A stretch of 64,000 nt of DNA from Tanypteryx hageni. Taxonomy: Eukaryota > Arthropoda > Insecta > Odonata > Petaluridae. Positions 22,881 to 33,356 of the stretch are shown one piece after another (position 1 is the first letter of the stretch; each line of letters starts with the position of its first letter). The notes under the pieces are model-generated. The model was not told where the DNA came from. It searched no databases and was given only the letters and a program-made list of their open reading frames with translations. Position numbers and translations under genes: made by a program. The stretch covers positions 3,555,410 through 3,619,409 of the forward strand of contig CM054118.1 in assembly GCA_028673005.1 (NCBI GenBank). The letters run 5' to 3'.

Positions 22881-23884
22881 TACCTTCGAGGACCTTGGCG
22901 TGTTTTCTTGTATCATCCCCATTTCAAAGAAGCGTCTACTAACGTCATTACGTCAATGGTTCCTAAGCATACTTCGACGCAGTATTGATATAAGTGATTT
23001 TCGGGGAAATTATTAAAATGCAGGATCTTGATGAACTTCATCGAAAGAATATAGACGAGTATAGACGAAAGTAGACTCCTAGCGGACACGAAACTCAAGG
23101 ATTGGGTAAAACATTATACTCTTGTTCACAATAACTACCAAGCCTTAGGCCGCGCCAAACCTTATCCTGAAGAAAATTTTACCACATCACGCTATATTGC
23201 GTAAGCATTTAAAGTGCTCTCAATGATAAACTTGATCTCGACTCGCCATTTTTTAACTATGATTGTTTTTCTTTGTCTAAAAAATAAATTTAACAATCCT
23301 TTATCAACCTAACTACAATTTTTCAGGTTGTTAATATATTAAATTAAAGATGCGAAAAAATCTCGTTTCAAAGATATGCGCTATACAAATTCATTCATCT
23401 TCTGAGAGACTTCTTGTCGAGGTAGATTGATGTTTTATGCGAGTCTTAACAATAAAGACAGCAAAACATTCATTCTTGTCGTATATTATTCTCAGGATTT
23501 TTGATGCCGAATCCAATTGACTTTTTTCCGGATTACTGCGCCGCGTAAACAGACGAACGCAGAGTTTGTTTTCGTCCGAAACTTGCCACCTTTCACGAAT
23601 TGAGTTTTTATTGCGTAGTTTATGAAAATGGAATCTCTCGTGTCTTCAATACCGCTTTAGCAGGCGTCCTAGAAATCCTAATCATCACCTTGCTATTTCA
23701 ATTCTAATATCCGAAAAATTTTCCCACTTCTGTCAAGCTCACTCACTTTTTCTCTCCTTATTCTCTTATTCTTCATTTCCTCTGCAGTCCTCTCGAGTGG
23801 GCATAAAGCACGCGCAGAAATCACTCTAATTTCACTTTTCTCCAATTTAACCTCTAACTCGTCCCTTTCCCTTAGTCCTCTTGT
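22881..23884. other. No gene recognised
   Basis: AT-rich DNA with only short frames and no repeat or transposon signature that I can defend. Confidence 0.5.
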
Positions 23885-24370
23885 AAAAAGAAAAAAGAGA
23901 GGAAGAGATAGAAGGAGAGGAAGAGAGGAGGGAGAGAGATAGAGATAGGGAGGGAGGGAGATAGGGAGGGAGAGAGAGAAGGAAGAATAGACTGAGGGAA
24001 GGAAGGGGAGGTGGGAGACACAGAGGGAGAGAGGAAGGGGGAGAGAGAGGAAGGGGGACAGAGAGGAAGGAGAAGACAGATGGGGAGGGGGAGAGAAGGG
24101 GGAGAGAAGGGGGCTAGAGGGGGGAAGGGGGAGAACGATGGAAGGAAGAGGGAGGAATGAACAGGGAAGTAGAGTTAGAGAAATGAGGAGAGGGAAATAG
24201 AGAGGTAGGAGAGAGGCAGGGAGGGGGATGAGAGGGAGGTGAGAGAGAGGGGGAAAAAGAGAGAGGAAAAGGGAGATAGAAGGAAGGAGAGAAAGGAAGG
24301 GGAAAGAAGGGAGAGGGAGGGAAAGAAGGGAGAGGTAGGGAAAGAGAGAGGAAGGGAGAGAGGGAGATAT
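23885..24370. repeat. ~480-bp purine-rich (GA/GGA)n tract
   Basis: Nearly every base on the plus strand is a purine, in GA, GGA and GGGA units. A 237-codon frame on the minus strand is a Ser/Leu/Pro translation of this tract and not a gene. Confidence 0.95.
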
Positions 24371-24784
24371 ATAATTGTCTTTATACAGGTGAAATTTGGA
24401 CCACATAGCCCATTCTTAAATTTAACCCGTCGTCAATAAAATAAATATTAGAAAAATAAAATATTACAATACATATTACAAAATCAGTCAATAAATCGTA
24501 CAAAGTAAAAAAGTTAAAATTGAAAACATTTAAATTTTTGTGGAAAACAGGCTTGTGCTCCCTAGTAAAACCCAAGCAGGAAAACGCCCATTAAGAAGGG
24601 GGGGGGGGAAACCTGCGGAAACCCTAGATAGTGTATATATATGGCAATATAATACTACAACATTAAATAGAAAGGAGTATGTACACTAGTAGATTTCGTA
24701 TATACAGCGTCTTTGTATACCGTCATAAGAAATATATGTGAAGATATTAACGTAATATATGCAAAAAATATACATTAATTAGAC

Positions 24785-24995
24785 ATAGAATAAGAGGAAG
24801 AGGTGGGAGGGAGGAACAGAGAGAGGGAGAGAGAGGAAGTGGGAGAGAGGAAAGGAGAGAGAGGCAAGGAGAGAGAGGAAGGGAGAGAGGGAGAGAAGGA
24901 GGGGGAGGTGGGAGGGAGAGGAAGGGAGGGGTAATGGAGGAAGAGCTGAGGAAAAGAGTGGACGAGAGTGGTGGGCAGGCGGATGGAGAGTGAGA
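24785..24995. repeat. Purine-rich (GA)n tract
   Basis: GA/GGA simple sequence with short interruptions (GTGGGAG, AGGCAAGG). The minus-strand frames over it are artefacts of the repeat. Confidence 0.93.
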
Positions 24996-25204
24996 GAGTG
25001 GAGCCTCGTCTCGCTTGGCTGAGCAAAGGACCCGTTCTACCGCATCTCCTGCATTTCCGAGCTCGAAATTTATGTAATTTTTCTGATTTTTTTCTTTGTT
25101 TTCCCCTCTTCCATCCACGCTCACGCGTACACTAATACATACACAAACGCTCAAATGCACACACGCACACACTCAGGCATACCGAAGTTTAAACGCACAC
25201 ACAA

Positions 25205-26031
25205 GCACTATCACCCGATTTTGTTTTCTCCACTCCTTTCCTTGTTTCTCTTACATTCTCTTTTTCTTACTTTCTCCCTCGCGATCGCTCTATCCTTTTT
25301 CTCCCGATTCATTCTTTCCCGCTATTCACATTATTTCCTCTCTATTTCTTCCCCTATCTCTCTCTCTCTCTTTCTCTAATAAAGGCATTTGTCTTTCTCC
25401 CTTCCTTTCTATCTTTACCTCTCTAACTGTGTATCTCAATCTCTACCTTTATCTTCCTCCCTTTTACTTCCCCTTCTGTCTCCCAATCGTGTTCTCTCTT
25501 TCTCTCTATCGCTATCCTTACCTCAAACTTCCTTTCACATCATTCTTTATCCGTTTCTCATTTATTATTCCTCTTTCCACATTACGTATCCCTTTCACCT
25601 CATTCCTTATCTCTCTCTTCTTTCTTATTCCTTTTCTCCTCACTCTTTGTCTTTTCCTCCTCGTTCTTTGTTCCTTCTCATTCTTTATCATTTTCTCCTA
25701 TTTTTATCTCTTTATTCTCATTCACTATTCCTTTCCTTTCATTCTTTATCCTCTTTTTCACGCTATTTATCCCCCTTTCGACATTCCGTATCCCTTTCTT
25801 GTCACTTTCTCCCTTTATCCTTATTCTTTACCCCTTTCTTCTCATTTCTTAATCCTTTCTCCTCATTCTTTATCCATTTCTCCTCATTTTTTATCCCTAT
25901 CTCCTCATTTTATATTATCCCATTCTCCTCATTCGTTATCCCTGTCCTCTCATTCCTTGTCCCTTTCTCCTCATTCTTCACCCCTCCCTCTTCACCTTTC
26001 CTCTCTTCCTCTCTTTTGCTATCACTCTCCT
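25205..26031. repeat. ~830-bp polypyrimidine tract with ~24-bp minisatellite
   Basis: The plus strand is dominated by C and T. From about 25540 to 25990 it resolves into imperfect repeats of CTCATTCTTTATCCCTTT, with a period near 24 bp. The 375-codon frame across it (25096-26223) is a Leu/Ser/Phe/Pro translation of the repeat and is rejected as a gene. Confidence 0.9.
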
Positions 26032-26374
26032 TTTAAATGCAGGGTGAGCGTACGTCCCGGTTTAGCCGGGACTGTCCCGGACTTTAGATGTTGTCCCGGT
26101 GTCCCGTCCGGTTCGGTATTTGTCCCGGTTAAAAATTCTTTTTATATTTTATTTAATAAATATGGAATAAATGAATCACATTCCACCAATTATATGACAT
26201 TACACATACAATCCATTTATTAGGAATTAAAATCTCATCTTTCAATTAAGTTGAAATAAGTACATACAATCCGTAAAGGTTGCCTAGAGGTGTGAGGTGT
26301 GCAGCGCACTCCGACAGCCGAATGCACTCGGGTCACACTATACGAGTTTCGAAGAAATTATTTATGTTTTAGAT

Positions 26375-26687
26375 AAGTGGCGGGCAACCGTTTCTGCATA
26401 GCGGGCCGCATTCGTGGTTGCGAATTCTTCGGTGGGCCGCATTGCAAGCTGTCAATGCTTTGAATCGGACGTTAACTAGATATTCTGAGGTATCATATCA
26501 ATGAAAATCATGAAGTTTTAGGGTGAACATTTCAATCTCAAGTGTTTTATTGTCGTAATTTCAATCTATATGATATGAATTTGTTTGTTAAATTTTACGG
26601 GTCACTTTTTAATCATAGCTTGGCGGGCCGCATAATACGCTCCCTGGAGCCGTATGCGGCCCGCGGGCCGTAGGTTGCTCACCATTG
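26375..26687. mobile_element. 313-bp non-autonomous hAT MITE with perfect 8-bp TSD
   Basis: The 8-bp direct repeat TTTTAGAT is perfect at 26367-26374 and 26688-26695. The ends are inverted: GTGGCGGGCAACC on the left and ATGGTGAGCAACC when the right end is reverse-complemented, followed on both sides by GCGGGCCGCAT-like sequence (CGGGCCGCAT at 26402 and 26625). No coding capacity. It is nested within the hAT at 26040-27461. Confidence 0.93.
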
Positions 26688-26932
26688 TTTTAGATCATCC
26701 CAATTTACTTTCACGAATTAAGTTTATTTAAAAAGTTATATTTAAATTGTTATCACGCCATAACATTCTCTTGAATGTTGATAGATATGGATTTAACCAC
26801 GACTAGAAATGATACGCTATGTGGCCAAAATACTTTTTACCTGGTAAATTTTCTAAAAACTTGGGGTGCGTTTTATAGTGCGAAAAATACGGTAAATATT
26901 GCTCTAAAATATTTATTCAATCAATTTTCTGA

Positions 26933-27237
26933 AGGGGTGGCGGAGTGGTTAGTGCGTAGACCTTTCACTTAGCGGTTCCTGATTCGAATCCGGCGGAGGT
27001 CGGATTTTTCAACCTGTATCGTCCCGTCCCCTAATTGTGTGAGGAGACCGCGCAAGTCAGCGCTCCGTCCTTTGGAACGAACGTCAAGCAGTTGGCCCCC
27101 TTTCTGCCCTTCGTAAAGAGAAGACTAATGCCGGCACCAGGTTTGCCTCCTCCCTTGCGTGTGTGTTCGTTGAGTAAAGAGTTATGGCTATAATAATCCA
27201 AGAAGTTGATTAGCCGTAAATATAAACCAACAACAAC
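26933..27237 (+). mobile_element. tRNA-derived SINE with perfect 13-bp TSD
   Basis: The head is tRNA-like. A box A-like TGGCGGAGTGG lies at 26938-26948 and a box B-like GATTCGAATCC at 26981-26991, the internal RNA polymerase III promoter arrangement. A ~220-bp unrelated body follows, ending in a short (CAA)n tail at about 27228-27237. The target-site duplication ATCAATTTTCTGA is perfect at 26920-26932 and 27238-27250. The box A sequence (GGCGGAGTGG) suggests a Ser/Leu-class tRNA ancestor, which is inference. At 305 bp it appears full length and is one of the younger insertions here. It would depend on a partner LINE for mobility, and none with a CAA tail is visible in this window. Confidence 0.95.
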
Positions 27238-27469
27238 ATCAATTTTCTGACCAATTCTGTAATAATTTTGTGCACATAATGTTAGAATTTTAAAGAATTA
27301 TGACTACTTTGTCAAGTAAATCATGGCCGAGCTACGCAGAATTTATCTATTTGGCATTTAAGCGACAAACAAACTAAACTATTGTTCCGATTATGTCCCG
27401 GTTTTTCTTCCCCGGAACACGTTGTGTCCTGGTTTTACTTCCTCAGAATCTGGTCACCCTATTTAAACG

Positions 27470-27590
27470 CCTATTTTTCTCAACATTTTTTCCTCTCTCC
27501 CTCCCTCTTCCTCTCTTTCGCTATCACTCTCTCCCTTTATGCGCCTATTTTCTCGGCATTTCTCCCTCTCTCTCTCTTTTAAATATCTCA
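27470..27590. repeat. Pyrimidine tract continuing after the hAT; duplicated unit
   Basis: CT-rich sequence resumes after the hAT TSD. The phrase CTTTCGCTATCACTCTC (about 27517-27533) repeats the CTTTTGCTATCACTCTCC found just before the hAT (about 26013-26030), and GCGCCTATTTTCTC repeats CGCCTATTTTTCTC. The transposon therefore split one copy of a short tandem unit. Confidence 0.8.
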
Positions 27591-28172
27591 GGCACGCAAT
27601 CGCACAATTACAAGCATAATCACTCATCACTTTTCCTTTCCATGCATTCCTCATTTCCCGAGTCTCATCTGCCTTTCAACTTCCTTAATTTCCACCGCAC
27701 TTTTTTGCAGCGTTGTTTGTTTGTCTTTCGTTGTTTATTAGATTGCCGTCCTTCTCGCAGGAATGAAGAGGAACATCCACGTTTACGACTTCGTGCTTGC
27801 TTCGCTCCTTTATTAAACGAAGGGACGACGTTTATCCTGCCGACCTAGCTTCTCTGATCTCACTCAAATGGGAAAAATGATAGAAGCGGAGATTCCATCT
27901 CGATAGTGTCATTGTTCTCTTTATCTAATCATGGATGTGGCGCGAGGGACATACGTTGGATTTGAAAGAACGTGTGATAGCTGATCTGCGTAAGTTTTTC
28001 TCATTGTTACACGTTCATCTATCACTCCACTCTCATGTTGAAAATTTACCGCGGCGACACTAATTAATTTGTATGATAATAATAAGTAATACATGAGGCC
28101 TCGGTCATGCTTCGCAGAAGATTTCCGGCCTTTTCCCGAACTCCCTTCCCTCTAAGGAAACAAAACTAATTA
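27591..28172. other. No gene recognised
   Basis: Short frames only. I see no repeat or transposon signature between the pyrimidine tract and the MITE at 28181. Confidence 0.5.
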
Positions 28173-28180
28173 TAGCCCCC

Positions 28181-28331
28181 CAGTGGCGTGGCGGACATCC
28201 CTTCAACCCCCGCGCAATGGGGAGAACTTGGTTCAAGTGGGCCCATATTTTTTTCGCGAGGCCCTTAAATTTTTTTCGAGTTTAAAATTTTGTTTTGGTG
28301 AGGGGGGCACACATTTTCCGGTACACCACTG
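28181..28331. mobile_element. 151-bp MITE with inverted ends and 8-bp TSD
   Basis: The left end CAGTGGCGTGGCGGACAT and the reverse-complemented right end CAGTGGTGTACCGGAAAAT form a terminal inverted repeat. The flanks TAGCCCCC (28173-28180) and TAGCCACC (28332-28339) differ at one base, consistent with an 8-bp hAT-type TSD. The interior is non-coding. Confidence 0.85.
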
Positions 28332-29099
28332 TAGCCACCCCAATCCATCTTAGTTTTAATAACGTTGGGCCGAGCATGCGTAAGAGTTGAAAAAGGATAC
28401 CATTCCCAAAGCGAGAGGTGGAAGCAAGTTATCTTAAAAATTTTCAGGGCTCTGGTTTGTTTTCCCATTTGGTGATGGTACAAACCGCACCATTGGAATG
28501 TACACCCTTGCTATAGCTTCTAATGTGTGAAAACCTCATTCCCCTAGCTTCAGTAGTTTGGCTACAGTACCATTTCACACTTTTGAAATTTCCGAATTTG
28601 AAGCCGAATATCTATGAACTACTAGAAAAATCCAATCAATGGGAAAGTCGTACAGCTATTTAATTAAAAAAAATTCCAAATATCTTTTAAAACAAAAAAA
28701 TCGAATATCCTCAGACAGACGGATAAACAGCGTGATCACATTATATTATTATTAGTGGTCGTGCACAGTGTCACAGACCGAGAAAATGTATACTTGGTTA
28801 TGATTGTAATACTATGAACTCGAGCGCTCTAGAAATTTCTCTACCTTAATATTACATTCCCAGCAAGCGGTCAGTATGCGACAGGCGCTCATTTTGATAT
28901 CACGCGTTGTTATTTTACACTCGGGTAGACTCTGAGACCGACGCGACCACCTACGTTTCACTGGGGCGGACCGTAAGACCGACGCAACCACTTAGGTTAC
29001 TTTTTTAAAGAAAAGTAATATAATTATTTTAAATGCAAAGGTAATTTTTATATATTCTTTATATATTATTATTTTTTTACAAAATCTATATTAGGTAAC

Positions 29100-29649
29100 A
29101 TTTTTGAAAAACACATCTTGATCCTTACCTTCAAATATTTGACAGATAAAATTAAGTACGAATTAGATCAGGAGAGATTGCGGCAAATGATTGACGAAGT
29201 AGATATTGAATACGATGACGAGGAAGAACCGAACTAAGAAGATCACGTGGAAGAACAAGTAGGAGATTGCGATACGGCACAAGAGCTTGAATCCGTTGAC
29301 GAAGATGAGCCTGAACGTGGATCTGTGTTTCGGGGATAAGATCAAACAAAAAAATGGAAAAAAATACTTCTTCCACAAAATGTGAGAACTCGATCACATA
29401 TTATCGTGAAACATCTTCCTGGTGTCAAGGGATCCGCCCGCAACTTAAAGAAACCTCTTGATATATGGGAAGCATTGTTTGGTAAGGATATTATCAAATT
29501 ACTAGTAGATTTTACAAATAGCTTCATTGATTCTATTTCAAACAATTTTTCACGTTAAAGAGACGCAAGCCGTACTGACGTAATGGAAATACAAGCTTTA
29601 TTGGGTTTACTTATATTTGCTGGTGTTCGCAAAAGTAACCACTTAAATG
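29100..29649 (+). pseudogene. piggyBac-family transposase, N-terminal part
   Basis: This is the N-terminal part of a piggyBac-type DDD transposase. An acidic start (MIDEVDIEYDDEEEPN; later ESVDEDEPERGSVF) is followed by ARNLKKPLDIWEALFGKDII, LLVDFTNSFIDSIS and the conserved MEIQALLGLLIFAGVRKSNH, reaching LNA at the LINE junction near 29649. At least three stops (TAA at 29234-29236 among them) and frameshifts interrupt it. Upstream, a ~48-bp duplicated motif (GACCGACGCGACCACCTA at about 28939, GACCGACGCAACCACTTA at about 28979) may be subterminal transposase-binding DNA. No TTAA-bounded terminus was found. Confidence 0.88.
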
Positions 29650-29998
29650 CAGCTCTCTCTCTCTCTCTCTCTCTTCGTTGGCTTGGTAAGTAGTTTTACC
29701 ACAAATATAGGCCGTCCCTCGTGATAACACCCACGTTCCCGGCCGGTCAGAAAGTGCTCAATTACAATAGGGGTTGTTAATTATATTTACATCATTTTAA
29801 TACCTTGAGATTTTTGTGATTTGCTTATAAGTTTAAAATTACTATAACTACAAATTAATATAAATACAATACAATAAACATGAAAAAATAGGAAATATGT
29901 ACATTGGTAAGGTAGTTAAGTCAAAAAGATACCAGCTAGTTATTGTTATTTTTTATTTTTATTTTGCATTTTTCCTTTTTTACCTCATTATTATTATT
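29650..29998 (-). repeat. Copy 3 of the (CT)n-ended repeat, probable LINE 3' UTR end
   Basis: It begins with (CT)n and TTCGTTGGCTTGGTAAGTAG, then ACCACAAATATAGGCCGTCC and CGTTCCCGGCCGG, and ends in TTATTATTTATTTATTTATT. It matches the reverse complement of 11530-11800 over more than 250 bp and 22488-22856 more loosely. Because it sits on the 3' side of the LINE in the same orientation, it is best read as that LINE's 3' terminus. Confidence 0.82.
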
Positions 29999-30015
29999 TA
30001 TTTATTTATTTTTGG

Positions 30016-30018
<3 letters not shown>

Positions 30019-30078
<60 letters not shown>

Positions 30079-30193
30079 ATTATTTAAGAATAAACTAAAT
30101 ATAATAAGTAATTAAATATCTTATAAAATAAACTAACTAATTATAAGTATGCAATTGCTAAAATATATATATATATATATATACATATACACC

Positions 30194-30252
<59 letters not shown>
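30019..30252. repeat. Cluster of (TA)n microsatellites with a (CA)n patch
   Basis: TA runs lie at 30019-30076, 30162-30184 and 30207-30252, with a short CA run at 30191-30206. They separate the LINE coding part from its presumed 3' terminal repeat. Confidence 0.95.
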
Positions 30253-30256
<4 letters not shown>

Positions 30257-30567
30257 AAATAATAAAAATAAAAGAGAGTAGAGAGCAGAGATCTATATCG
30301 GGAGCGTCACAAAACAACCTTTTTCAGGAAATGTTTACAATGAGTATGGTATATATGATGGTGGTGAGGCTTAGTTTGCGTATATGCAGGTTTTAGAAGG
30401 TAAGGGAAAAATTTTGTAATGGTTTGGCGGCGATCATCTTCATATAGGTTTTTAATGGATTTAGGACCTTTTCAGGACCATTAAAAAAAATTAAGTTGGG
30501 GTTATGCACAGATAGGAGTAAGTTAAGGGATAAGAGGCATTTGGGGGTTAATAGTGGTACCAGGAAT

Positions 30568-32040
30568 TTAAAGCTGAAGGATATCTTTCGTCAGCCGGTA
30601 TTTGTGGCGTTTGGCGGTGTGATAGGTCCATATGGTTTGGAGGAAAGGGTTATTGGTAAGTTTGAGCCGGCGGTTGAATTTGTGTGCTTGCAGTTTAGTA
30701 AAGTCTAAGAGTGGTGGGATATTGTGGGCAAGTTGTAGTTCTCTGATGGGTACTAGTTTGGATTGCTGGGCAATAAAGCGGAGGGTGGATGATTGAAATC
30801 TTTCTATTTTGGCTGTTTTTCTTTGCAGTGTTTAAATAAATTTCACTGCCGTAAGTAAGATGTGGGCGGATTAGGAGGAGGTAGAGGCGCATTTTATCGG
30901 TAAGGCTTATTTTGCTGTGAGGTCCTAGTAATGAGGAGAGGATTGATTTAGCTAATTTTGTTTTTTGAAGGGCGTGTTGGGAGTGGGCTGTAAACAGTAA
31001 TTTTGAGTCAAGGATTATACCGAGAAATTTGTGTTTCGGAACTGTTGGGCCTGCAATCTCTGGGTTTGAGGTAAGGGAGTATCGCTTAAAGCGGGTGAAA
31101 TGCATGTGGACACTTTTCTCAGGGTTAATTTTTAGTCTCCATGTCTGAGTCCAGTTGTAGATTTGTCGTAAGTGGGTCGTTATTCTTTTTGTCGCCAGGT
31201 CCGGGAAAAGGGATTGGCTAATTATCGCCGTGTCGTCTACATAAACAAAAAGGTCGGTATTTACGTGTTTGGGGAGGTCGTTAATATACTGGTTGAAAAG
31301 AATTGGGCTCAATATTGCCCCTTGAGGTACTCCTGTAAGAGCTGGGCGGCAGGTGGAGAGAGACCAGTTAATGCTGGTTTGAAAAGTGCGATTTGATAGA
31401 AAATTTTTGATTAGTTTTTGAAGGTTGATGGGAAAGTCAAGTCTGGATAGTTTGAGTAAGAGGCCTTGGTGCCAAACAGTGTCAAAGGCTCTGCTGATGT
31501 CTAAAAAGACCGCTTCTGTTGATTTTTTCCCGTAATTAAAGCCTCGAGCAATGGTATCCGTGAGCCTTAATATTTGATGAATTGTCGATGTGTATTGTCT
31601 GAAGCCCATTTGTTCAGGGATTAAAATTTTGTTTTCATTAATGAAAAGTGTTAGGCGTTTTAAAATAATGCGTTCTAAAATTTTGGAGAGGGATGGTAAA
31701 AGGGAGATGGGGCGATAGCTGGAAGGTGAGGAGGGATCTTTGGTTGGTTTGAGGAAGAGTAAAATTTTACCGTTTTTCCATAAGGGAGAGAAGTAGCTAA
31801 TTTGAAGGCAGTTGTTAAAAAGATCGGTTAGGATGTTAATAAAAGGCTTAGAGGAAGTCAGAGTTTTTAGCATGAGGTTGGTAATGTTATCTAGGCCTGG
31901 AGCTTTTTTAGTTTTTAAGTTATGCAGAAGTGATTTAATTTCGGGATAAGAGGTTTGAATGGGAGCAGGTTGAGGGGTCTGGTCTAAGGTGGAGCAGTTA
32001 ATTTTGGCGTCTAATTCTGTGGGGGTGAGGGCTGAGGTAG
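30568..32040 (-). pseudogene. Jockey-like LINE ORF2, reverse transcriptase
   Basis: The RT polymerises cDNA during retrotransposition. From the 5' side: TKKAPGLDNITNLMLKTL, SYRPISLLPSLSKILERII, QMGFRQYTSTIHQI, AVFLDISRAFDTVWHQGLL (first catalytic Asp), LTGVPQGAILSPILFNQYIN, and LFVYVDDTAIISQ (catalytic DD pair, near 31217-31255). A thumb region follows, with KFLGIILD and IRPHLTYGSEIY. The frame is open from about 32040 to about 30830, where a frameshift occurs; homology continues as TAKIERFQSSTLRFIAQQ and ends at ILQL before a TAA at 30568-30570. The catalytic residues are intact, so the element decayed recently compared with its neighbours. Confidence 0.93.
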
Positions 32041-32469
32041 GGGGAGTCCGGGTCGGTTGTCCGCAAAAAGGTTCCGTAAGTCAGTAAGTTGAAGTTTTTG
32101 AGTCGAAGGTTTATAAATGGAGTTAATGGTCATTGGGCCAATTTTGGTGTGAAAGACAATTCCCACCGCTTCTATTGATTTCATAATGGGAAAATTCCTA
32201 ACTGAATGTTTGATGTTTGACCTGATGGCGATGGCCACGCCACCTCCGGAAGAAGTGCGATCTAGCCGGAAAATTTTAAAATTGGGAATGTAAAGTTTAT
32301 TGGTGACCGTTAAGTGGGTTTCTTGGAGGAGGATTAGATCAAAGTGGGAAGTTGAGAGGAAATCTCGGAGTTCAGTGATTTTATTTTTAATGCTATGGGC
32401 ATTCCACGAGAGGATAGAAAGTTTATTTATTTTAGGGGCGTGGGAAGCCATCAAATTTGAGTAACTCAC
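32011..32469 (-). pseudogene. Jockey-like LINE ORF2, truncated APE endonuclease
   Basis: ORF2 opens with a Met-led frame. It has LSILSWNAHSIKNKITELRD, with the endonuclease Asn, then LILLQETHLT with the catalytic Glu, GGGVAIAIRSNIKH and AVGIVFHTKIGPMTINSIYK. After DLRNLF homology ends abruptly at ADNRPG. The second half of the domain, with its GDFN and SDH-type motifs, is missing and the RT frame follows almost at once. An internal deletion of roughly 100 codons plus a frameshift near 32030 explains this. The nicking activity would be lost. Confidence 0.9.
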
Positions 32470-32567
32470 TCAGAAGATATATGCGCCGTTGGTGGCTAGT
32501 TTGGAGAAAAAGAAAATGGGTAAGTATATTGTGGAGCCATTGAATATCGGATAATATATTATTATTA

Positions 32568-33356
32568 TTACAAGGGGGTGGAAAAGTGGGTTTGATGAAT
32601 GGGTTTTGAGGGTAAGGGGGTAATGGGTGGGAGAGGGTGGGATGGGGTGGGGATTAAGTTTTGGGTAGGGAGGGTTGGAGGAGTAGGTAGGTGGGGAAAG
32701 TATGAAGGATGGGATGTAGGATTTGGTGCTGGTGGAGGTGGTGGAGCTGGTGCTGAGGTAGGGTTCAGGCGGTTATACACTGCTGTGCGAGCTCGGATGA
32801 AGGTGGGGCAATTTTTATAATTGGCAGTTTGGGCATTTCCGCAGTTAGCACAAGTGGAGGGAGTATCGGGGTATTTCGAGCATTTGGCAGAAGGATGATC
32901 GCCGCCGCATTTCACACATACGGCCAGAAAATTGCAATGGTTTTTAGTATGCCCTAATTTTTGACAATTGAAGCATTGAACTGGGCTAAGTGGTTTTTTG
33001 TAGGGAAGTATTTTGCAATTATAAATAGAAATTCCGGATTTATTGGCAATTTTTTTAGAATCGGCTGTTTTGGCTAAGGTTACGATATATACATCAGTGG
33101 GATATTTTTCCACTGTTTTGATCCCTTGCTTTTGCTGCGCAAAGGTGGGGCGGGTAGAAAAAACTTGATAGACATCGTGAACTTCAAACCCATCTCGTTC
33201 AATGGCGTCGACTATGTCTACGGATTTAAGATCGTTTGAAAGTCCTTTCAGGGCAAATTTTTGAAGTTTTTCGTGGGGTAGTTGATAGGTATAAAAAGAA
33301 ATATTATTTTCCTTAAGATAACCACGGGCTGCTAGGTAATCTGTGACAGAAATACA
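32568..33356 (-). pseudogene. Jockey-like LINE ORF1 with three zinc knuckles, 5'-truncated
   Basis: ORF1 of Jockey-type LINEs encodes a gag-like RNA-binding protein. Reading starts at the piggyBac junction: SVTDYLAARGYLKENNISFY, then LQKFALKGL, then three Cys-rich knuckles: CFNCQKLGHTKNHC, CVKCGGDHPSAKC and CANCGNAQTANYKNC. A ~60-residue Pro/Thr-rich tail ends the protein at 32568. The frame is open throughout; only the N-terminus is missing, as expected from incomplete reverse transcription. ORF2 starts ~100 bp downstream in another frame. Confidence 0.93.

Larger units (their letters stand above)
26040..27461. mobile_element. Second hAT-type element with 8-bp TSD, hosting two nested elements
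   Basis: The ends CAGGGTGAGC (26040) and, reverse-complemented, TAGGGTGACC (up to 27461) form short inverted repeats. Adjacent to each, CCCGG-containing subterminal sequence recurs (CGTCCCGG at left, GTCCCGG at 27395). The flanks TTTAAATG (26032-26039) and TTTAAACG (27462-27469) form an 8-bp TSD with one mismatch. It landed in the pyrimidine tract, which continues after 27470. No transposase is recognisable. Inside are a hAT MITE (26375-26687) and a SINE (26933-27237). Confidence 0.85.
29650..33356 (-). mobile_element. Jockey-like LINE inserted in the piggyBac gene
   Basis: This is a minus-strand, 5'-truncated non-LTR retrotransposon of ~3.7 kb. From its 5' side it holds the C-terminal part of ORF1 (zinc knuckles), a truncated APE endonuclease, an RT with an intact YVDD box, and a 3' UTR with TA microsatellites ending in a plus-strand (CT)n run at about 29650-29674. 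The host transposase stops at LNA and resumes at about 33357 with SEYVAIDEKLEEF. Roughly 70-90 residues expected between these blocks are absent, so insertion was accompanied by, or followed, a host deletion; I find no convincing TSD. That everything from 29650 to 33356 is one element is inference. Confidence 0.8.

Noticed and set aside
23693..24406. 237-codon minus-strand open frame
   Set aside because: It covers the (GA)n tract; the product is Ser/Leu/Pro-rich low complexity.
25096..26223. 375-codon open frame, the third longest in the window
   Set aside because: It is a translation of a C/T-biased tract and minisatellite (Leu/Ser/Phe/Pro only) with no domain; all three frames are open over much of it.
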